From assembly GCA_037783545.1 (NCBI GenBank), contig JBBELK010000068.1:2356001-2420000 (forward strand): a stretch of DNA of 64,000 bases. The letters run 5' to 3'. The translations under genes were made by a program, and so were the position numbers. The notes below the pieces were generated by a model. The model saw nothing but the letters and a program-made list of their open reading frames with translations. It made no database searches and was not told where the DNA came from. Every line of letters starts with the position of its first letter. Positions within the stretch are counted from its first letter, which is position 1. Of the stretch, positions 11,233-22,822 are shown piece after piece. This DNA is from Henricia sp. BOLD:AAB3569 (lineage: Eukaryota; Echinodermata; Asteroidea; Spinulosida; Echinasteridae).

Positions 11233-12236
11233 TTCCCTATTAGCTTTTATAGTGGATTATGTATACTATTTACATAATGCTTTTAAAAATACGCGGAAAG
11301 CCTGGTAACTAATACGAAATGCCTTATGTCGAAATTACTTAAAGGTTTCACAACAAAGAAAATGTTATACTTTATATGATAATTATGGGTGTTTTGTGGG
11401 GATGGGATCCCAAGTACGTAAAAATCTGTGCATTAAAAGTATACACTGCAAGCATAAATATGCAAAGCTACCGCATCGCAATTACAAAATACCGTCTTTG
11501 ACTAAACGTGAGGAGCCGTTGTATAAAACCACGCTCCTCGGCATCGGGCTGTCGTTTGCAAAATCAAAATCGGTATTTGGTAATATTTAAGTAGCTATTT
11601 GTTTTGTCTATAGGCTATATATTGGCTTTAAACAGCAATTGCACATGTGAATGATGCCAAATGATTAGGTGCAATTAAGGGATATCAAACAGAGCGTGGT
11701 TTAGATATAAACAAAGAGCACATCGTGAATAATCCAGATTGGAGATTGGATTGTATTTCTGCATTAAAGGTTCCACATCGCGCCGTTTCAACTGTAGGAT
11801 ATTTACTCTGAAACATTGGTGTAAATATCCGTGTGCCTATAGAGGGGGGGAAAAGACGAATTTGCTGAACTAAATTCCAACGTGCGGTATCCCCTATAGT
11901 TCATTGCACGTACACATGCATGTTCAACATTCGTCATCTGCTAAACGTGGGGGTACCATGATATCCCAGACAAACATTTTCAAATATGTTAAATTTTTGT
12001 CTGACAAAACACGTCTTGTTTCTTTGGAAATTTCGATCCTAAATTTATATTATGCATATAGGCCTATGTGGATAATTTGCATAGAAGTTTCAATGTGAAG
12101 AGTTTTTAGTTGAAACAGGATCTTGTAGATGCAAAAATTAATACGGCCCGATCTCCAGTTTTAGTGTTGAAGCGAAACATTCTGGTGTTGTTCCCCGCTC
12201 GGCGGTGCTATTGTTACAGATCAAGGCGTTAACTCA
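11233..12236. other. Intergenic, nothing recognised
   Basis: Low-GC sequence with only short open frames. Confidence 0.4.
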
Positions 12237-12352
12237 CTATACAATTTCCATTTTCCAAATGTCTTGTTTTATTGTCATGGATAGTATTTTAGGGAGATGG
12301 TTATGATCAAGTAAAATCGAAATCCATTTTCCATCTAAACACGCTCCTTTAA
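12237..12352 (-). mobile_element. Partial AGGAGCGTGA-family MITE
   Basis: It ends in ACACGCTCCTTTAAAG, the family terminus with its TTAA. The adjoining sequence (GAAATCCATTTTCCAT) matches the left end of the 24780 copy in reverse complement. The other end is missing or strongly diverged. Confidence 0.6.
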
Positions 12353-13564
12353 AGATAGCCTTGACCAAGGCGTTGGGCTTGTCTTCTAAACGGCCCGCTG
12401 AAGATAAAACTGAACATGAAGCGCTTACAAGCTACGGAATCTGCGCTACGACTATGCACACACGCATTACATGTATCGGTACGGTCCTAAACCCAACGCC
12501 TTGATGGTTTTGCATTCAGCCAGCGAAACTCATTACAGTAATAGGGAAACCACCCCAGCGTGAGCTGAAATTTCATTGGTCGACGCACGGCAGGTTATGT
12601 TTGAAAAACGCTGTGATCTGCGATCCCCAGTTTGTTCATCCGCGGCAGTATTAAGAGCTCACACAAATCATTTAGGAAACCTGTCATATTACGACCATTG
12701 TCCCCCAAAGGTGTAATCAAATACGTAAACAGAAAAGCACAATAAATGCTACGAACCCGAGAATATTTGTTGTTTTCGTCCATCAATCATGCCACGGTTC
12801 TCGTAACATGACATGCATAATTCATGCATCGCGTTATTTCGTGCTACTCATGAAGCTCTTGATTAATTGGCTCAGGACAAATGTTAAATATTCATACCTT
12901 GCATACCCGCATATCCAAAGCTCGGCCAAAACTGGCCGAAAAAAAATAAAGAAAGACCCGGAAGTGCAGACTCGACAAGGCTGTCTTTCGAGCTAGGCCA
13001 GGCCGTATACGCAGCTAGTGATGTATGTACGCAGCCAGTGTGTTGCCGTACGGGTTTACTATGGAAGTCCGACGTTATCGCACAGTGGCTCGTTTTAATG
13101 CCGTGTGCAGTTTGCATGCGCTAGACCCAATATTCTCTCGTACAGCAAAAAACCTGGAGACGGCCTTGGACAAGGCCACTTTAAAGACTGAGGTGCGGTA
13201 GCAATTAAAAAGCATACCATATCACTAGTAAACGCACATCAATTACCTCGCATCCACGTCTCCGGTTCTCCATAACAAAATCCCTTTTGGAGTTTTTGAT
13301 GGATTATGCATGGATAATACATTGTACCCGCCTGATTCACTCGTACGGTGACGAGGCTATACAGACATGCCCTCATTTTTATGAGTGTGCTTCAAATTGG
13401 TAATGCCAGACATGTGTTGCAGATATATATTTCTAAATAGCCGAAACAGCCAGTATAAGGGTAATATTTTCAATGACCTTCCCCCAAAATTAAAAGCTAT
13501 ATATAAACTTGGCTTATTTTCTTAACTTAAACCGATTATGTCATTTACTATTTACCAACTTGGC
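12353..13564. other. Intergenic, nothing recognised
   Basis: A weak inverted pair (AAGGCGTTGGGCTTG near 12367 and AACCCAACGCCTT near 12490) is the only structure seen. Confidence 0.4.
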
Positions 13565-13568
13565 TTAA

Positions 13569-14091
13569 AGGCCCTGTAGATGATCTGTTTTTAAGCGATT
13601 CTGCGAATAAAACCATTATAAATCAAAAGAAATACATCAACAAACTCATCCGAAGAAATTTCAGCTTTGTCAAATGTACCACTTTTAAAAAAACCATGAA
13701 AATCCATATGCGTTTTCCTGGTCTTGGCGGGGTGTTTCAAATATTCGTTCTCAGTTGATCGGGTACTATGTGGCTTGCGTCATGCACTCTGTGGCGCACA
13801 TACTGCGTGTGCGCGCGATCCATAAAAATGCATCGCGTTGGAACACGCACACGGAGTACACAGCGCCCATGCATTTTGGACCGCGTAGATGCAAACCAAA
13901 AATAAGTAAATCGTTTGCAAACGATCTAAATAATTTCATCTTTACGGATTATTTTCTGGTAAAATTATATCATTTTGAGCGAAGACCTTTCATTGGATAG
14001 TTGCTATTAATTCAATCTTTACTTTCAGAACTTTTCCCCTGTAAACTCGTCGATTACTTTTTGGGGTCATTGCAAATGATCCACTGGGCCT
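13569..14091. mobile_element. 523-bp TTAA MITE
   Basis: TTAA at 13565-13568 and 14092-14095 flanks AGGCCCTGTAGATGATCT on the left and TGATCCACTGGGCCT on the right, which are imperfect inverted repeats. It contains only short frames. It is a different family from the AGGAGCGTGA elements but has the same target and the same AGG start. Confidence 0.7.
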
Positions 14092-14104
14092 TTAAACTCG
14101 GGGA

Positions 14105-14296
14105 TCGTGTAAGGAAGTTCACTTGATATCAACTGTTATTGTAGGCTTAATTTCAAGTCTTGGGTCGCGTACAATTCACCAATTATGTAAGGGTACTTTT
14201 CATAATTGGTGAATTATACGCGATCCCAGACTTGAAATCAAGTCTACAATGACACCATCAGTTCCCGTTGTTAAAAAGGGGAATTTTCTTACACGA
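14105..14296. repeat. Palindromic hairpin element
   Basis: The inner arms at about 14138-14187 and 14201-14250 pair over about 50 bp (ATTGTAGGCTTAATTTCAAG and inverse) around a 13-base loop. The outer arms (TCGTGTAAGGA / TCTTACACGA) pair again, with less similar sequence between. Confidence 0.8.
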
Positions 14297-14605
14297 CCTC
14301 TGGTAAATTACAATTTACCAGCTAACATGATATATTTTAGGTGATCCAGTGTACTCTGGATATCATATAAAGACAATGACGATTAAAAACAAAAACATGT
14401 TGTAAGCCGTATAACGTCTCAACGATAAGTTTTTCACCAAACGAAAACTAAATGTTAGACATGACAGCAGTGCACGGTTAGTGATCACGACTACGATTAG
14501 CTAAACCCAAAAATCTTTACTTTTTTTGTCCGTTTTTTTTACCAAGATGTGGAAGCATTGCTGTCAGGGTTAATGACAAAACCACAGTGGAATGATTTGT
14601 GTAAT

Positions 14606-15053
14606 GGCTAATTCCCAAAATTAGGGGTCCAAAACGTTTGGTGTCCCAGTTATGTACGACACCCTGTGCATCAAAAATCACCAATCATGATCACAGATTC
14701 TCAGTAATAGACTGTGGCCTGTGATTACAGGGGACAGCACCAATTTCTTGAATATTTTGTTCTGTGATTACTGACAAATATTTGAAACAAAAGACCATAA
14801 CGGCTCATAATTTGTTCCATTTAATTAAATACGAATTTGGTGTCCCGGGTTACCTACGCCGATGAAAATTAGCTGTAGTATGAGTTTGCATATACCTTGG
14901 TGTCTTATCCACACACACACATTAAATTTAAGTAGCGTTTATGAAAATAAAAATAAATATTGTGTACTGGAAAACTACTTTCAATCACTAAACACACTTG
15001 AAAATCTTTAAAAGGATGTCGCACTTTTGGACCTCTAATTTTGGGAATTACCC
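14606..15053. mobile_element. GGGTAATTCCC MITE, copy A
   Basis: The terminal inverted repeats are about 29 bp, reading GGSTAATTCCCAAAATTAG onward to GTCCAAAA. The interior matches 39567-39998 in inverted orientation (GTGTCCCAGTTA, AATCACTAAACAC, GTAGGTAACC). It has about 448 bp and no transposase frame. Confidence 0.85.
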
Positions 15054-15334
15054 TAAAACGCATCGATTACGCACAGACCGATGACCCAAAATATACTAAG
15101 TCGTCGTATTGCCTAACAAGTAACAATTAAAGCATTGCCAACTATAGACAAGATTGTACCAGCCCCTTTTACCATGTTTTTTGACTTATTATTTGTTTTT
15201 TAGCCATAAACTCAAGATTGGTGTGCAAGCTTAATATTAGATCACATCCCAGGACGCGGCTTTTACAGTTTTTGTATGTTTGATTTGTAAATCATGTAAG
15301 CCTATACTAATTTAAAATAAAATGTTCACATTAA

Positions 15335-15777
15335 AGTTGACTGCCCGTGTTTGGGCCGATTTGGGCGTACAATTTGTTTTTTTAAAGTTAAATAGGTATT
15401 TTTCTAGAATATAAAAATTTATCAGCTTTCATTTGGTACCAAGAACGTAAAAATCCGTCAAGGATTAATGCCAGTCGATTAAAAACAAGAAATGATTAAA
15501 AGGCTGGCAGGTCATTTAATCGACAGGGTTATGACGTAAATGTACATATGCGCGTACATGTGTACATTGTACACATACTATGTACATATGAGCGTACGCG
15601 CACATGTACAACATGTGAAGCACGTTTCAAGAAAAAGGCTTGTATCTCCAATTCCCGACGTCGGAAATTTAAGTTTTTGATATTTTTCGTTACAGAGACA
15701 CGTAAGCTTTCTAAATTCGTTCGCTTGTGTAAATTAATTTTGTTTAATCCTTTCACCGAAACACGGGCAATGCAACT
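15335..15777. mobile_element. 443-bp TTAA element
   Basis: TTAA at 15331-15334 and 15778-15781 flanks AGTTGACTGCCCGTGTTTGG and an imperfect inverse. Its right half recurs at 20516-21030 in reverse orientation. The 55-bp stretch near 15545-15610 is a chain of GTACATATG and GTACGCG words. It ends 55 bp downstream of the GPCR 1 stop codon. Confidence 0.75.
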
Positions 15778-15831
15778 TTAACACTCATTGATATTTTAAC
15801 AACCGATTTTGCCCTGAGGATGGCTTATACC

Positions 15832-16890
15832 TCAAGAATGTCCCGCTGCCGTTGATACCGTCTTTATCGGCCGTACAGTCCTGATCGTAGCCTGAGCAGA
15901 ACCAACGTTGAATTCGTCTTCTGCCACAATGGAATCGGCATTGCTCCCCACCCGGTTCCCCTTCCTCCGAATCATGTTCATAAAGCCGTGTCTGAAGTGC
16001 TTATTTTTGAACGCGTAGATGATGGGATTAGCGCATGAATTGGCAAACGCCATCAAGACCATGATGCGGTAGACGGGCTCTAGGATGTACGAATCCGGAA
16101 CCCCACCGAAGTGATAGATGAGGAATCCAATCTGATCGGGCGTCCAGCAGATGATGAAGGTGATGATGACGATGAAGAGCGTCTCGATGACCTTCCTGCG
16201 GGCTTCCAGCAGCGAGTAGGCCGGGCTGTAGCGAGATTGGTCCCGCTGAAGCAAGGCCTTGGCCTGAGCCTTGAGAGCCTGCACCGTCACGATGTTGGCG
16301 GCGAGCATGATGATCATGGGGACGAAGTATTCCAGGACGAACACGGAGCAGGCGATCAGGTACCGGAAGCCAAGACTCGGCCAGTCGTTATTACAAGTCC
16401 CGTTTGCCTGTAGATCCACCACGTAGAGATTGAAGGTGTTTATGGTGATGGATGCGAGCCAAGCGCCGGCCATGGTGGCCCGAGGCCGCCATTTGGAGAA
16501 GATGAACCGGTAGCGGATCGGGTGCACCACGGCGCAGTACCGCTCCAGGGACACCAGGGTAAGAGTGAAGACGGACGATACGATGGAGATCCACATGAAG
16601 ACCACGTTGTAAATCAACTTGCAGTAAAGTCTCCCGGTGCTCGTCAGGGGGATGTTGACGAAAATCGGGATCGGGACGACGAAGATAGACGTGATGAGAT
16701 CAGCAACGGCAAGATTAACGATGAAAGCATTCGTGGTGTTCCGCATTCTCCGGCGATGCACGTACACCACAATGACCAGCGTGTTTCCAACGATGCCCAA
16801 AGCGGCAAATATCATTCGCAAGATTGCGATCCAGTCCCAGTCTATGATATGCACCCATTGTTTCGGCTCTTCTATGGAATCGTTTGCCAT
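15832..16890 (-). CDS. Class A GPCR, peptide-receptor-like (GPCR 1)
   Basis: A 352-residue seven-helix receptor of the rhodopsin class in a single exon; it would sense an extracellular ligand and couple to G proteins at the plasma membrane. Hallmarks by residue: N36 in GN of helix 1, D63 in LAVAD of helix 2, C90 and C166 for the helix 3 to loop 2 disulphide, ERY at 116-118, CWTP at 248-251 in helix 6, and NPIIY at 288-292 in helix 7. Asn-linked sequons are NDS at 3-5 and NGT at 163-165. The first ATG (16888-16890) has G at -3 and G at +4; the frame upstream begins only with TTG, so I use the ATG. The third loop, SPAYSLLEARRKVIE, is shared with the receptor at 37610. Such loops occur in galanin, allatostatin and RFamide receptors, but the ligand cannot be assigned. 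Confidence 0.95.
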   Translation of the reverse strand: MANDSIEEPKQWVHIIDWDWIAILRMIFAALGIVGNTLVIVVYVHRRRMRNTTNAFIVNLAVADLITSIFVVPIPIFVNIPLTSTGRLYCKLIYNVVFMWISIVSSVFTLTLVSLERYCAVVHPIRYRFIFSKWRPRATMAGAWLASITINTFNLYVVDLQANGTCNNDWPSLGFRYLIACSVFVLEYFVPMIIMLAANIVTVQALKAQAKALLQRDQSRYSPAYSLLEARRKVIETLFIVIITFIICWTPDQIGFLIYHFGGVPDSYILEPVYRIMVLMAFANSCANPIIYAFKNKHFRHGFMNMIRRKGNRVGSNADSIVAEDEFNVGSAQATIRTVRPIKTVSTAAGHS

Positions 16891-17980
16891 GTCCCTCCGA
16901 CACACGCTGACGATCCACCCCAAACTGACTTGCTCTCAAGTAAGATTGTTCTCAAGTAAGATTGTTCTCATCTAGATTTTAACATCAGACGACGAAGCAT
17001 CGCACGGGCCTGTATTATATACAGTTCGAGGGAAATTCAACGCAAATTTAATAGATTTTAACCGAATTACATTTTGTTCCGATCTAGGTTACTCCCAAAC
17101 ATTTCCGTGTCTGTTATTCTCCACAACAATAATTGCACTGCGTCCACGCGTATCACCCATCACCTTTTTGTGTCCGTGTAAATTACGATCATTCGGCGTT
17201 CTAAACTCCGAAGCATTATTCCTGAAGCAAACGCCCGCAGTTAAGCAATGACAGCTTGTCAAAAATGATGACCAATTGGCGATCAGATGTTACATCACGT
17301 GACCTTTAGGTGTTCAAGGCAAGTGTAACTCTTAACGCGCCAATGTGCATGGATTGATTTCACCATCTTCATGCTATGAAGTCGGTGAATGACGCAGAGT
17401 ACCCCGTGACACAAAGTCACGTGGTACATCGTTGTCTGTACACGTACACGGTATCTCCAAGAGCCGTACGTTTGCATCGTGTTGTTCCCAGCTTTATTTG
17501 TTTGTTTCCAAGTAAATAAACAATGTGTTGCGAGCACTTAGCGACAAGAAAAAGCTCAGATTGGAAATAAATTGAGTAATCATTTGAACGTGAATTTGAT
17601 ACAAACTAACCACTTAGTTTACACAACACAGTTTCGTGATTCAAATTGCCACAATTCGCTCCCGTTGCGGTCCATTGCATGCTTTTCTGTCTTTCCGTAT
17701 TAAAAAGGTTTGCACGGGCGTTCGCGATCCGAGTAACGGGGCCTCTCGAGTAAATTTGTCGTCCGTGACATGTGGGTGATTCCGCAGGCAGCCATTGAAT
17801 GGATAGCGGCACGGCACGTCATGAGCGAGTGAACGGCGAGAAGAAACGAGCGGACATCAATCTGCAGAATGCAGATGCGGTGTAAAAGTAAGGGAAGAAA
17901 TAGGGATAGCGACAGTATGCATAACCGGGCTAATTTGCGGTCAGTTACCCCTGTAGCTCAAGAGTACGCCTAGAACTATT
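16891..17980. promoter_or_regulatory. Upstream region of GPCR 1
   Basis: This about 1.1 kb lies 5' of the receptor on the minus strand. At 16934-16968 the phrase CAAGTAAGATTGTTCT is tandemly duplicated. A TCTAG at 16972-16976 (read on the minus strand) could be a weak splice acceptor for an untranslated exon, but its pyrimidine tract is poor. No TATA box can be supported. Confidence 0.3.
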
Positions 17981-18297
17981 CTTGGGTTTCACTTTCTTGA
18001 CAACCGGTTGCTATCCGCCATTACTGTGTCCATACTATGGCACGCCAAAGCGAAAATAATTCAACACTGATAGTTTTACCGTCAATCCTGAAAAACAAGT
18101 CTCAACATTTTTAAAAACTTGTCAACAAAAGCACGGTATGCCGGTTTCAAAAAGTCTATCAACATTTAAAGGTCATGCCAACCTTTTTTTTCAGGGTTGA
18201 CGGTAAATTATCAGTGTTGAATTTTCGCTTAGGCGTGCCATAGTATGGACACAGTAATGGCGGATAGCAACCGGTTATCAAAAAAGTGAAACCCAAA
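17981..18297. repeat. 317-bp palindromic element
   Basis: Arms of about 115 bp pair almost perfectly: TTGGGTTTCACTTTCTTGA and CCGGTTGCTATCCGCCATT on the left, their complements on the right. A spacer of about 85 bases separates them. Weaker pairing of the flanks (CTAGAAC...) continues to about 17951 and 18352. Confidence 0.85.
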
Positions 18298-18300
18298 GAT

Positions 18301-18320
18301 GGGGGGGGGGGGGGGGGGGG
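18301..18320 (+). repeat. Poly-G tract (20 G)
   Basis: Twenty consecutive G lie between the palindrome and its outer flank. The matching place in the left flank has only GGG, so the tract expanded on one side. Confidence 0.9.
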
Positions 18321-18417
18321 TGTCCCCCATTGTTCTAGGGGCAGCTCAAGGGATGCGCCCTGGTGTAACCTACGCATGATATGAACGTTTTCCAAATCCC
18401 CCTGCACTTACGTCTAA

Positions 18418-19363
18418 TACGGAGCTCTAGAAGTGGCATCCGACTTATTGAGATTCCATCATAATTTATCGCAGGATGACAACAAATTCAGTGCAAAATG
18501 TCATCATCCCGTGATAATTATCTCATGAAGATGACATCCAGAATGTACGATGACGAAATTCCGAGATAATTCATCGTAGGATGACGACATCCAGAATGTA
18601 CGATGACGAAATTCCGAGATAATTTATCAATGGATGACGACATCCAGAATGTAGGATGACGACATCCAGAATGTAGCATGACGACATCCCGTGATAATTT
18701 ATCACGGGATGACGACATAAAGAACATAGGATGATGAAATCCCAAGAAGATTTATCACAGAATGACGACATCCAAAACGTAGGATGAACACATCATGAGA
18801 AAATGTATTATTTCGTGGTGAATTATCTCGAGATACCGTCATTTTATGTTCTTTATAGTGGTTATGGTGGATACTTGTATAGCGCACATGTTTATCCTTG
18901 GGTACTCCTAGCGCCGTTGCCATTAACATTATCGATCGCTGCCATCAGGAAATCACCAGAACCATTTCCCTTCAACTATAGGTGGTTACCTGGCCAAGGC
19001 GCACAATCCTATCAGCAGTTAGATTGTGGCATTTCCCCCTAAAAGCTCCCGATATAATATCGCTTGGGTTGACGAGGCAATTGAGGTTATGTGTCTTGCC
19101 CACGGACACAAACACGTTGGCACAAGTGGGGCTCGAACCCATAACCCTTCGATCAGGAGCACGGTCGTTATACTTTGATACATTATCTCAGGAAGTCAAC
19201 ATCCCGTGATAAATTATCTCGGGATGTTTTCGTCCTACACTCTGGATGTCGTCTTCCTGAGATAGTTATCTCTGGATGACGACATTTTGCACTGAATATG
19301 TCGTCATCCTGCGATAAATTGTCAGGATCTCAACAAGTTGGATGGCACTTCCAGAGGTCCGTA
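18418..19363. mobile_element. Minisatellite-bearing transposon split by SINE
   Basis: The inverted ends are over 80 bp (TACGGAGCTCTAGAAGTG and CACTTCCAGAGGTCCGTA at the tips; TTTATCGCAGGATGAC and inverse further in). The left interior (18520-18830) is a minisatellite of units such as GATGACGACATCCAGAATGT alternating with CGAGATAATT. The right side is interrupted by a SINE at 18852-19178 and resumes with inverted units. No transposase frame. Confidence 0.8.
18852..19178 (-). repeat. tRNA-derived SINE, family 1, inserted copy
   Basis: Reverse complement of the 6553 SINE: B box GGGTTCGAGCCCC near 19130 and tail GCGCTATACAAG near 18880. The head's A box is degraded. It sits inside the transposon 18418-19363, so it inserted later. 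Confidence 0.8.
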
Positions 19364-19475
19364 GTCTCCGGGTTAACGCGTATAGGATTTCACAATGGAG
19401 CTAAAAGCGAAGCCGAAAACAGGGTGGACGTTTCAAAAACGAACCGTACGAACTCACCACATGTGCTAAGCTTAA

Positions 19476-20038
19476 AGGGCCCTTATTTAGGATTTTTATC
19501 AATGAAATCTATGCTTTAAAACTACTCTACTCAGTTAAAGTCATAAAAATCCTATTTGGAGCTTGCTTTGTTAAAACAAAGGTTTTTAGTTTTTATGCTA
19601 ATGCGAATATGCATATTCATGACAAAGGTTCACGATGTCACAAGAGGCAAACACAGGAAAATCCCATTCAACTGTGCACAAAAGATTCCACTTTTTTTCT
19701 CCACTTTTTTTCTCAATCCATGGCTGTTTGAGTTTGTTTTACATGTTGCCTGCTGTAAGCCATGACAAAACTGGGGGTAGAAACTGCAGCAATTTGCCAC
19801 AAGTCCAACTTGAAGTCTTATGTTTTTTCTTAACTTTTCCCTTCTGTCTTCCTTATGTGATGCACTCAAAACAGCGCCCTCTGTCTGTCATTTATTGCAA
19901 TGAAATCTTCAAAGTTGAAAAAGGCCACCTTTTATTGATTTTACATCCAAACGAACAATAGTATGTCTTGCTGAACAAGTAATCCGTCATTATGAAGCAA
20001 AGCTTAGGCACAAAGTTGTTTAGCATGTCACAGGCCCT
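19476..20038. mobile_element. 563-bp TTAA MITE, copy 1
   Basis: TTAA at 19472-19475 and 20039-20042 flanks AGGGCCCTTATTTAGG on the left and GTCACAGGCCCT on the right. A near full-length inverted copy lies at 47081-47652. The frames of 69-108 codons on both strands are not conserved as protein and are rejected as genes. Confidence 0.85.
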
Positions 20039-20515
20039 TTAAACATAACAATCCGTGGTTTGATGTTGCTTAGCGACGGCGATACTTTAAATGAAAGGAA
20101 ATTGAAATCCACGTGTCAGCGCTGTTACCATAGGTGACGGAGTATACAATAACGCTCTTTGTACGATTTATTCCACATTAACTGTACATTTTAGTACATT
20201 TCCTGAGAAATCGTTAACTTGAAATGAGAGATTGGGCGTCTGTTTGGGCATACATTACAAGGTGTATTCATTAACCAGCTCGATTGAGAATTGTACACTA
20301 AGCTTTTACCAAAACAACGTGTAGCGTTTCACCAAAGTTAAAGGTACAGACAAAAATGAAATCTGTATTATTTATATATCTTAAATTCATTTGAATTTTA
20401 AAGACGTGCTGCGTTCCCCTTATACGCGAATGTTGCCATCATTCGCCACTGGGTTGATAAAATGGCGGCGTTCATACTACATGTACAAAGAATATTTCGT
20501 GTTAAAGTTGCTCTG

Positions 20516-21030
20516 TCCGTGTTTGGGTGAAAGGATTTTAAAAATTAATTCACACAAGCGAACGAAATTTAGAAAGCTCACGTGTCTCTGTAACGAAAAA
20601 TATAAAAAACTTAAATTTCCGACATCGGGAATAGACCGTATTCCTGAACGCGTGAGGGCGCTCGAACAAGGTGATTTGGGGGAAAATGTCCATAGACGAC
20701 TGTAGAAAAGTGGGGGTACGTGCATACGTACGTGGGGAAAAGTCGCGTACGCGAAGCGCGCAGACCTGTATCGCGCGCACAGATTTCCATTCAAAATAAA
20801 CGTTTAGAAGGCGTGTGCGCGTAGCGCGTTTTGTGTTCGAACATAACGCACGATGGGCGCGGACCAGGCGCGGACCACTTGACAGCGCCCTCCACGTTCA
20901 GGAATACGGCCTATTGGAGATACAAGCCTTTTTCTTGAAACGGGCTTCACATATGCGCGTACGCTCATATGTACTTAAAATGTGTACACATGTACGCGCA
21001 CATATGTACATTTACGTCATATAACCCTGT
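20516..21030. mobile_element. Truncated copy of the 15335 element
   Basis: It begins after TTAA (20512-20515) with AGTTGCTCTGTCCGTGTTTG and follows the reverse complement of 15525-15777 to the GTACATATG chain near 21000. The distal end is not found. It is interrupted at 20633-20912 by another element. Confidence 0.75.
20633..20912. mobile_element. 280-bp MITE inserted in the 20516 element
   Basis: The ends are AGACCGTATTCCTGAACG and CGTTCAGGAATACGGCCT, inverted repeats that continue into GAGGGCGCT. The related uninterrupted sequence at about 15640-15655 reads TCCAATTCCCGACG; removing 280 bp and one AT restores it. The interior has a high CG content. Confidence 0.85.
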
Positions 21031-21107
21031 CGAATAAAAGACAGGGCCATTGATGATGCGTATAATACAAACTAAGTACCTTATCTAATACGTTCCAAGA
21101 AACGATG

Positions 21108-21195
21108 AAAATTGTGTCCATGCTTTCAAGAAATTGCGCAAAGCCACTGTCCTATTTGGGCTGATTCCCTGGCCATACTGCACGAAAAACCAATC
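21108..21195 (+). repeat. Dispersed repeat scrap, copy 1
   Basis: GTGTCCATGCTTTCAAGAAA through GGCTGATTCCCT and GCACGAAAAA matches 31249-31318. Family unknown. Confidence 0.6.
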
Positions 21196-21822
21196 CATAA
21201 TGCCACGCTAGTCGTTCACATGTAAAAATGCGTGCGCAGAGGCATTTGTATGAATCCATCTTTAATTATCGTTATCTCGGAAGGAATCGTTGCATTTGAC
21301 AGTTTAACCTGTCATTTTACTTTGAGTATAAGGTTTTCTGGTAAAATACTGTAGTTGTTTTGGGAAAATACAAAATCCTGCAATGTCTTTTGTTCCTCTA
21401 GCATTTCGCCTTTAAGTTCACCGTCATCGGCAATTACAGTGCACCGGCCAGACTTGACGCAGTGGGCGGGACTGAGAAGCATCTTGACGCGGTAGAGTGG
21501 ACGGTAAACACGCGGTCGCGTCGCCTTGCTGCTCCCGCGGTGTTGGGCTGGAGCGAGTGTCCTAATCGACGGGTTCCGTTCGAACTGTGATTTCTTAATT
21601 CGCGTGCTTGGGATCGGGAGTTGACATTTGAGACGAATTTATAAATGGCCATAGAAATATTATCATGATAAAAATCTCAGTATACCGATTCTTCAGCTTT
21701 TGTGTGTATATGATTCTTAATATAGCAGGATCGGATTGCCAGGTTTAAGCAATCAAACAGTAATGTTGTTGCTCGGTAACCACGTCTCGGTTCTTGGCAT
21801 GGGGAAAGTTTTCGCAACTCTA

Positions 21823-22107
21823 TAGACCTTTACCACGGTGCGTCCATCTTTGTCTTGTTCCCCTTAGTACGTGTCGGGTACGATCAGTGCGTCTGCGCTA
21901 CCGCGCGATAGCGCGTGTATTTCCCGTGGAGAATCACTGTCCACGCTGCGCGCTATCTTGATCGCGCAACGCATGAGCCATTGTGATGCACACAATGAAC
22001 AATTTCAAAAAGGGACCAAACTATTTTATTTGTCTGCAAGCCTCGCTTTGGTTACGTTCATTTTAATAGGAGAAAAGGGAAGATGGTCGCACCGTGATAA
22101 AGGTCTA
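21823..22107. mobile_element. 285-bp MITE
   Basis: The ends pair over about 27 bp: TAGACCTTTACCACGGTGCG and the complement of CGCACCGTGATAAAGGTCTA, then CCATCTT. TA dinucleotides flank it, as for Tc1/mariner-type targets, but TA may belong to the repeat. No open frame of note. Confidence 0.8.
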
Positions 22108-22183
22108 TTATGACCCAAACGGATTCTGGTCAGCGACAGTTGAGTCCAGTTGCCGGCAGTTACTGTAGTATTGAGCTCGTGCC

Positions 22184-22393
22184 AATGACGTCATTTTGGG
22201 AGTAAAACAATGCCGCGTCGTTGTGGAAGCAATGTGCGTGCGCGTTGTGTGTGTCCATAGCGCGCGTAACGCGCTATGATGAGGCTCCCATTGGTGAACT
22301 AAACCGCGTTACGCCCACCAGAGACGCACACAACGCGCACGCACATTGCTTCCACAATGACTCAGCATTATTTGACTCCCAAAATGGCATATT
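22184..22393. mobile_element. 210-bp palindromic MITE
   Basis: Arms of about 65 bp with CATTTTGGGAGT at the tips and GTGGAAGCAATGTGCGTGCG inside, pairing with the right arm near 22330-22387. The loop carries TAGCGCGCGTAACGCGCTA. Confidence 0.8.
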
Positions 22394-22662
22394 CGCACGT
22401 GTTCGAAAGGGGTCAATACACATATGGGCTGACAATTAGTGCACGTCTGTAGTTTGTCGAGTCTTGTCGTCGATATAGTTAGTCGAGTCGATAGTCGCCA
22501 GCAGTTTGGCGAGTCTATAGTCGCCAGCAGTTTGGCGAGTCTATAGTCGACATTATATACCTCATGCGTAGATTCCAGTCATCTGATTGGTTAAAAGTGG
22601 GGGCATTGAATCGGCTAGACCCGGCGTGTATGCCAACTGGTCAATAGTCTTTGCCATGCCCC

Positions 22663-22822
22663 GGGCATAGTCATTTAGCGGGTTCCGGACGCGCGCATTA
22701 CATGTGTTAGCATATAGCTAGTTGTGCACCAACTATGCAGCTGGGCATAGTCATTTAGCGGGTTCCGGACGCGCGCATTACATGTGTTAGCATAGCTATA
22801 GCTGTGCACCAACTATGCAGCT
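22663..22822 (+). repeat. Two tandem 80-bp units
   Basis: GGGCATAGTCATTTAGCGGG starts at 22663 and again at 22743. The two units are nearly identical to ACCAACTATGCAGCT, differing mainly in GCATATAGCTAG versus GCATAGCTATAG. This suggests a recent duplication. Confidence 0.9.

Noticed and set aside
16891-16923. Upstream start for GPCR 1 adding eleven residues
   Set aside because: The codon is TTG; the ATG ending at 16890 has a strong context.
16111-16959. Plus-strand frames of 100-145 codons
   Set aside because: Shadows of the GPCR 1 coding region on the opposite strand.
18520-18830. CRISPR-like array
   Set aside because: The units vary continuously with no constant repeat and unique spacers, and the DNA is eukaryotic.
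19476-20038. Gene on either strand (frames up to 108 codons)
   Set aside because: The region is a TTAA MITE with a second copy at 47081 in which the frames are not kept.
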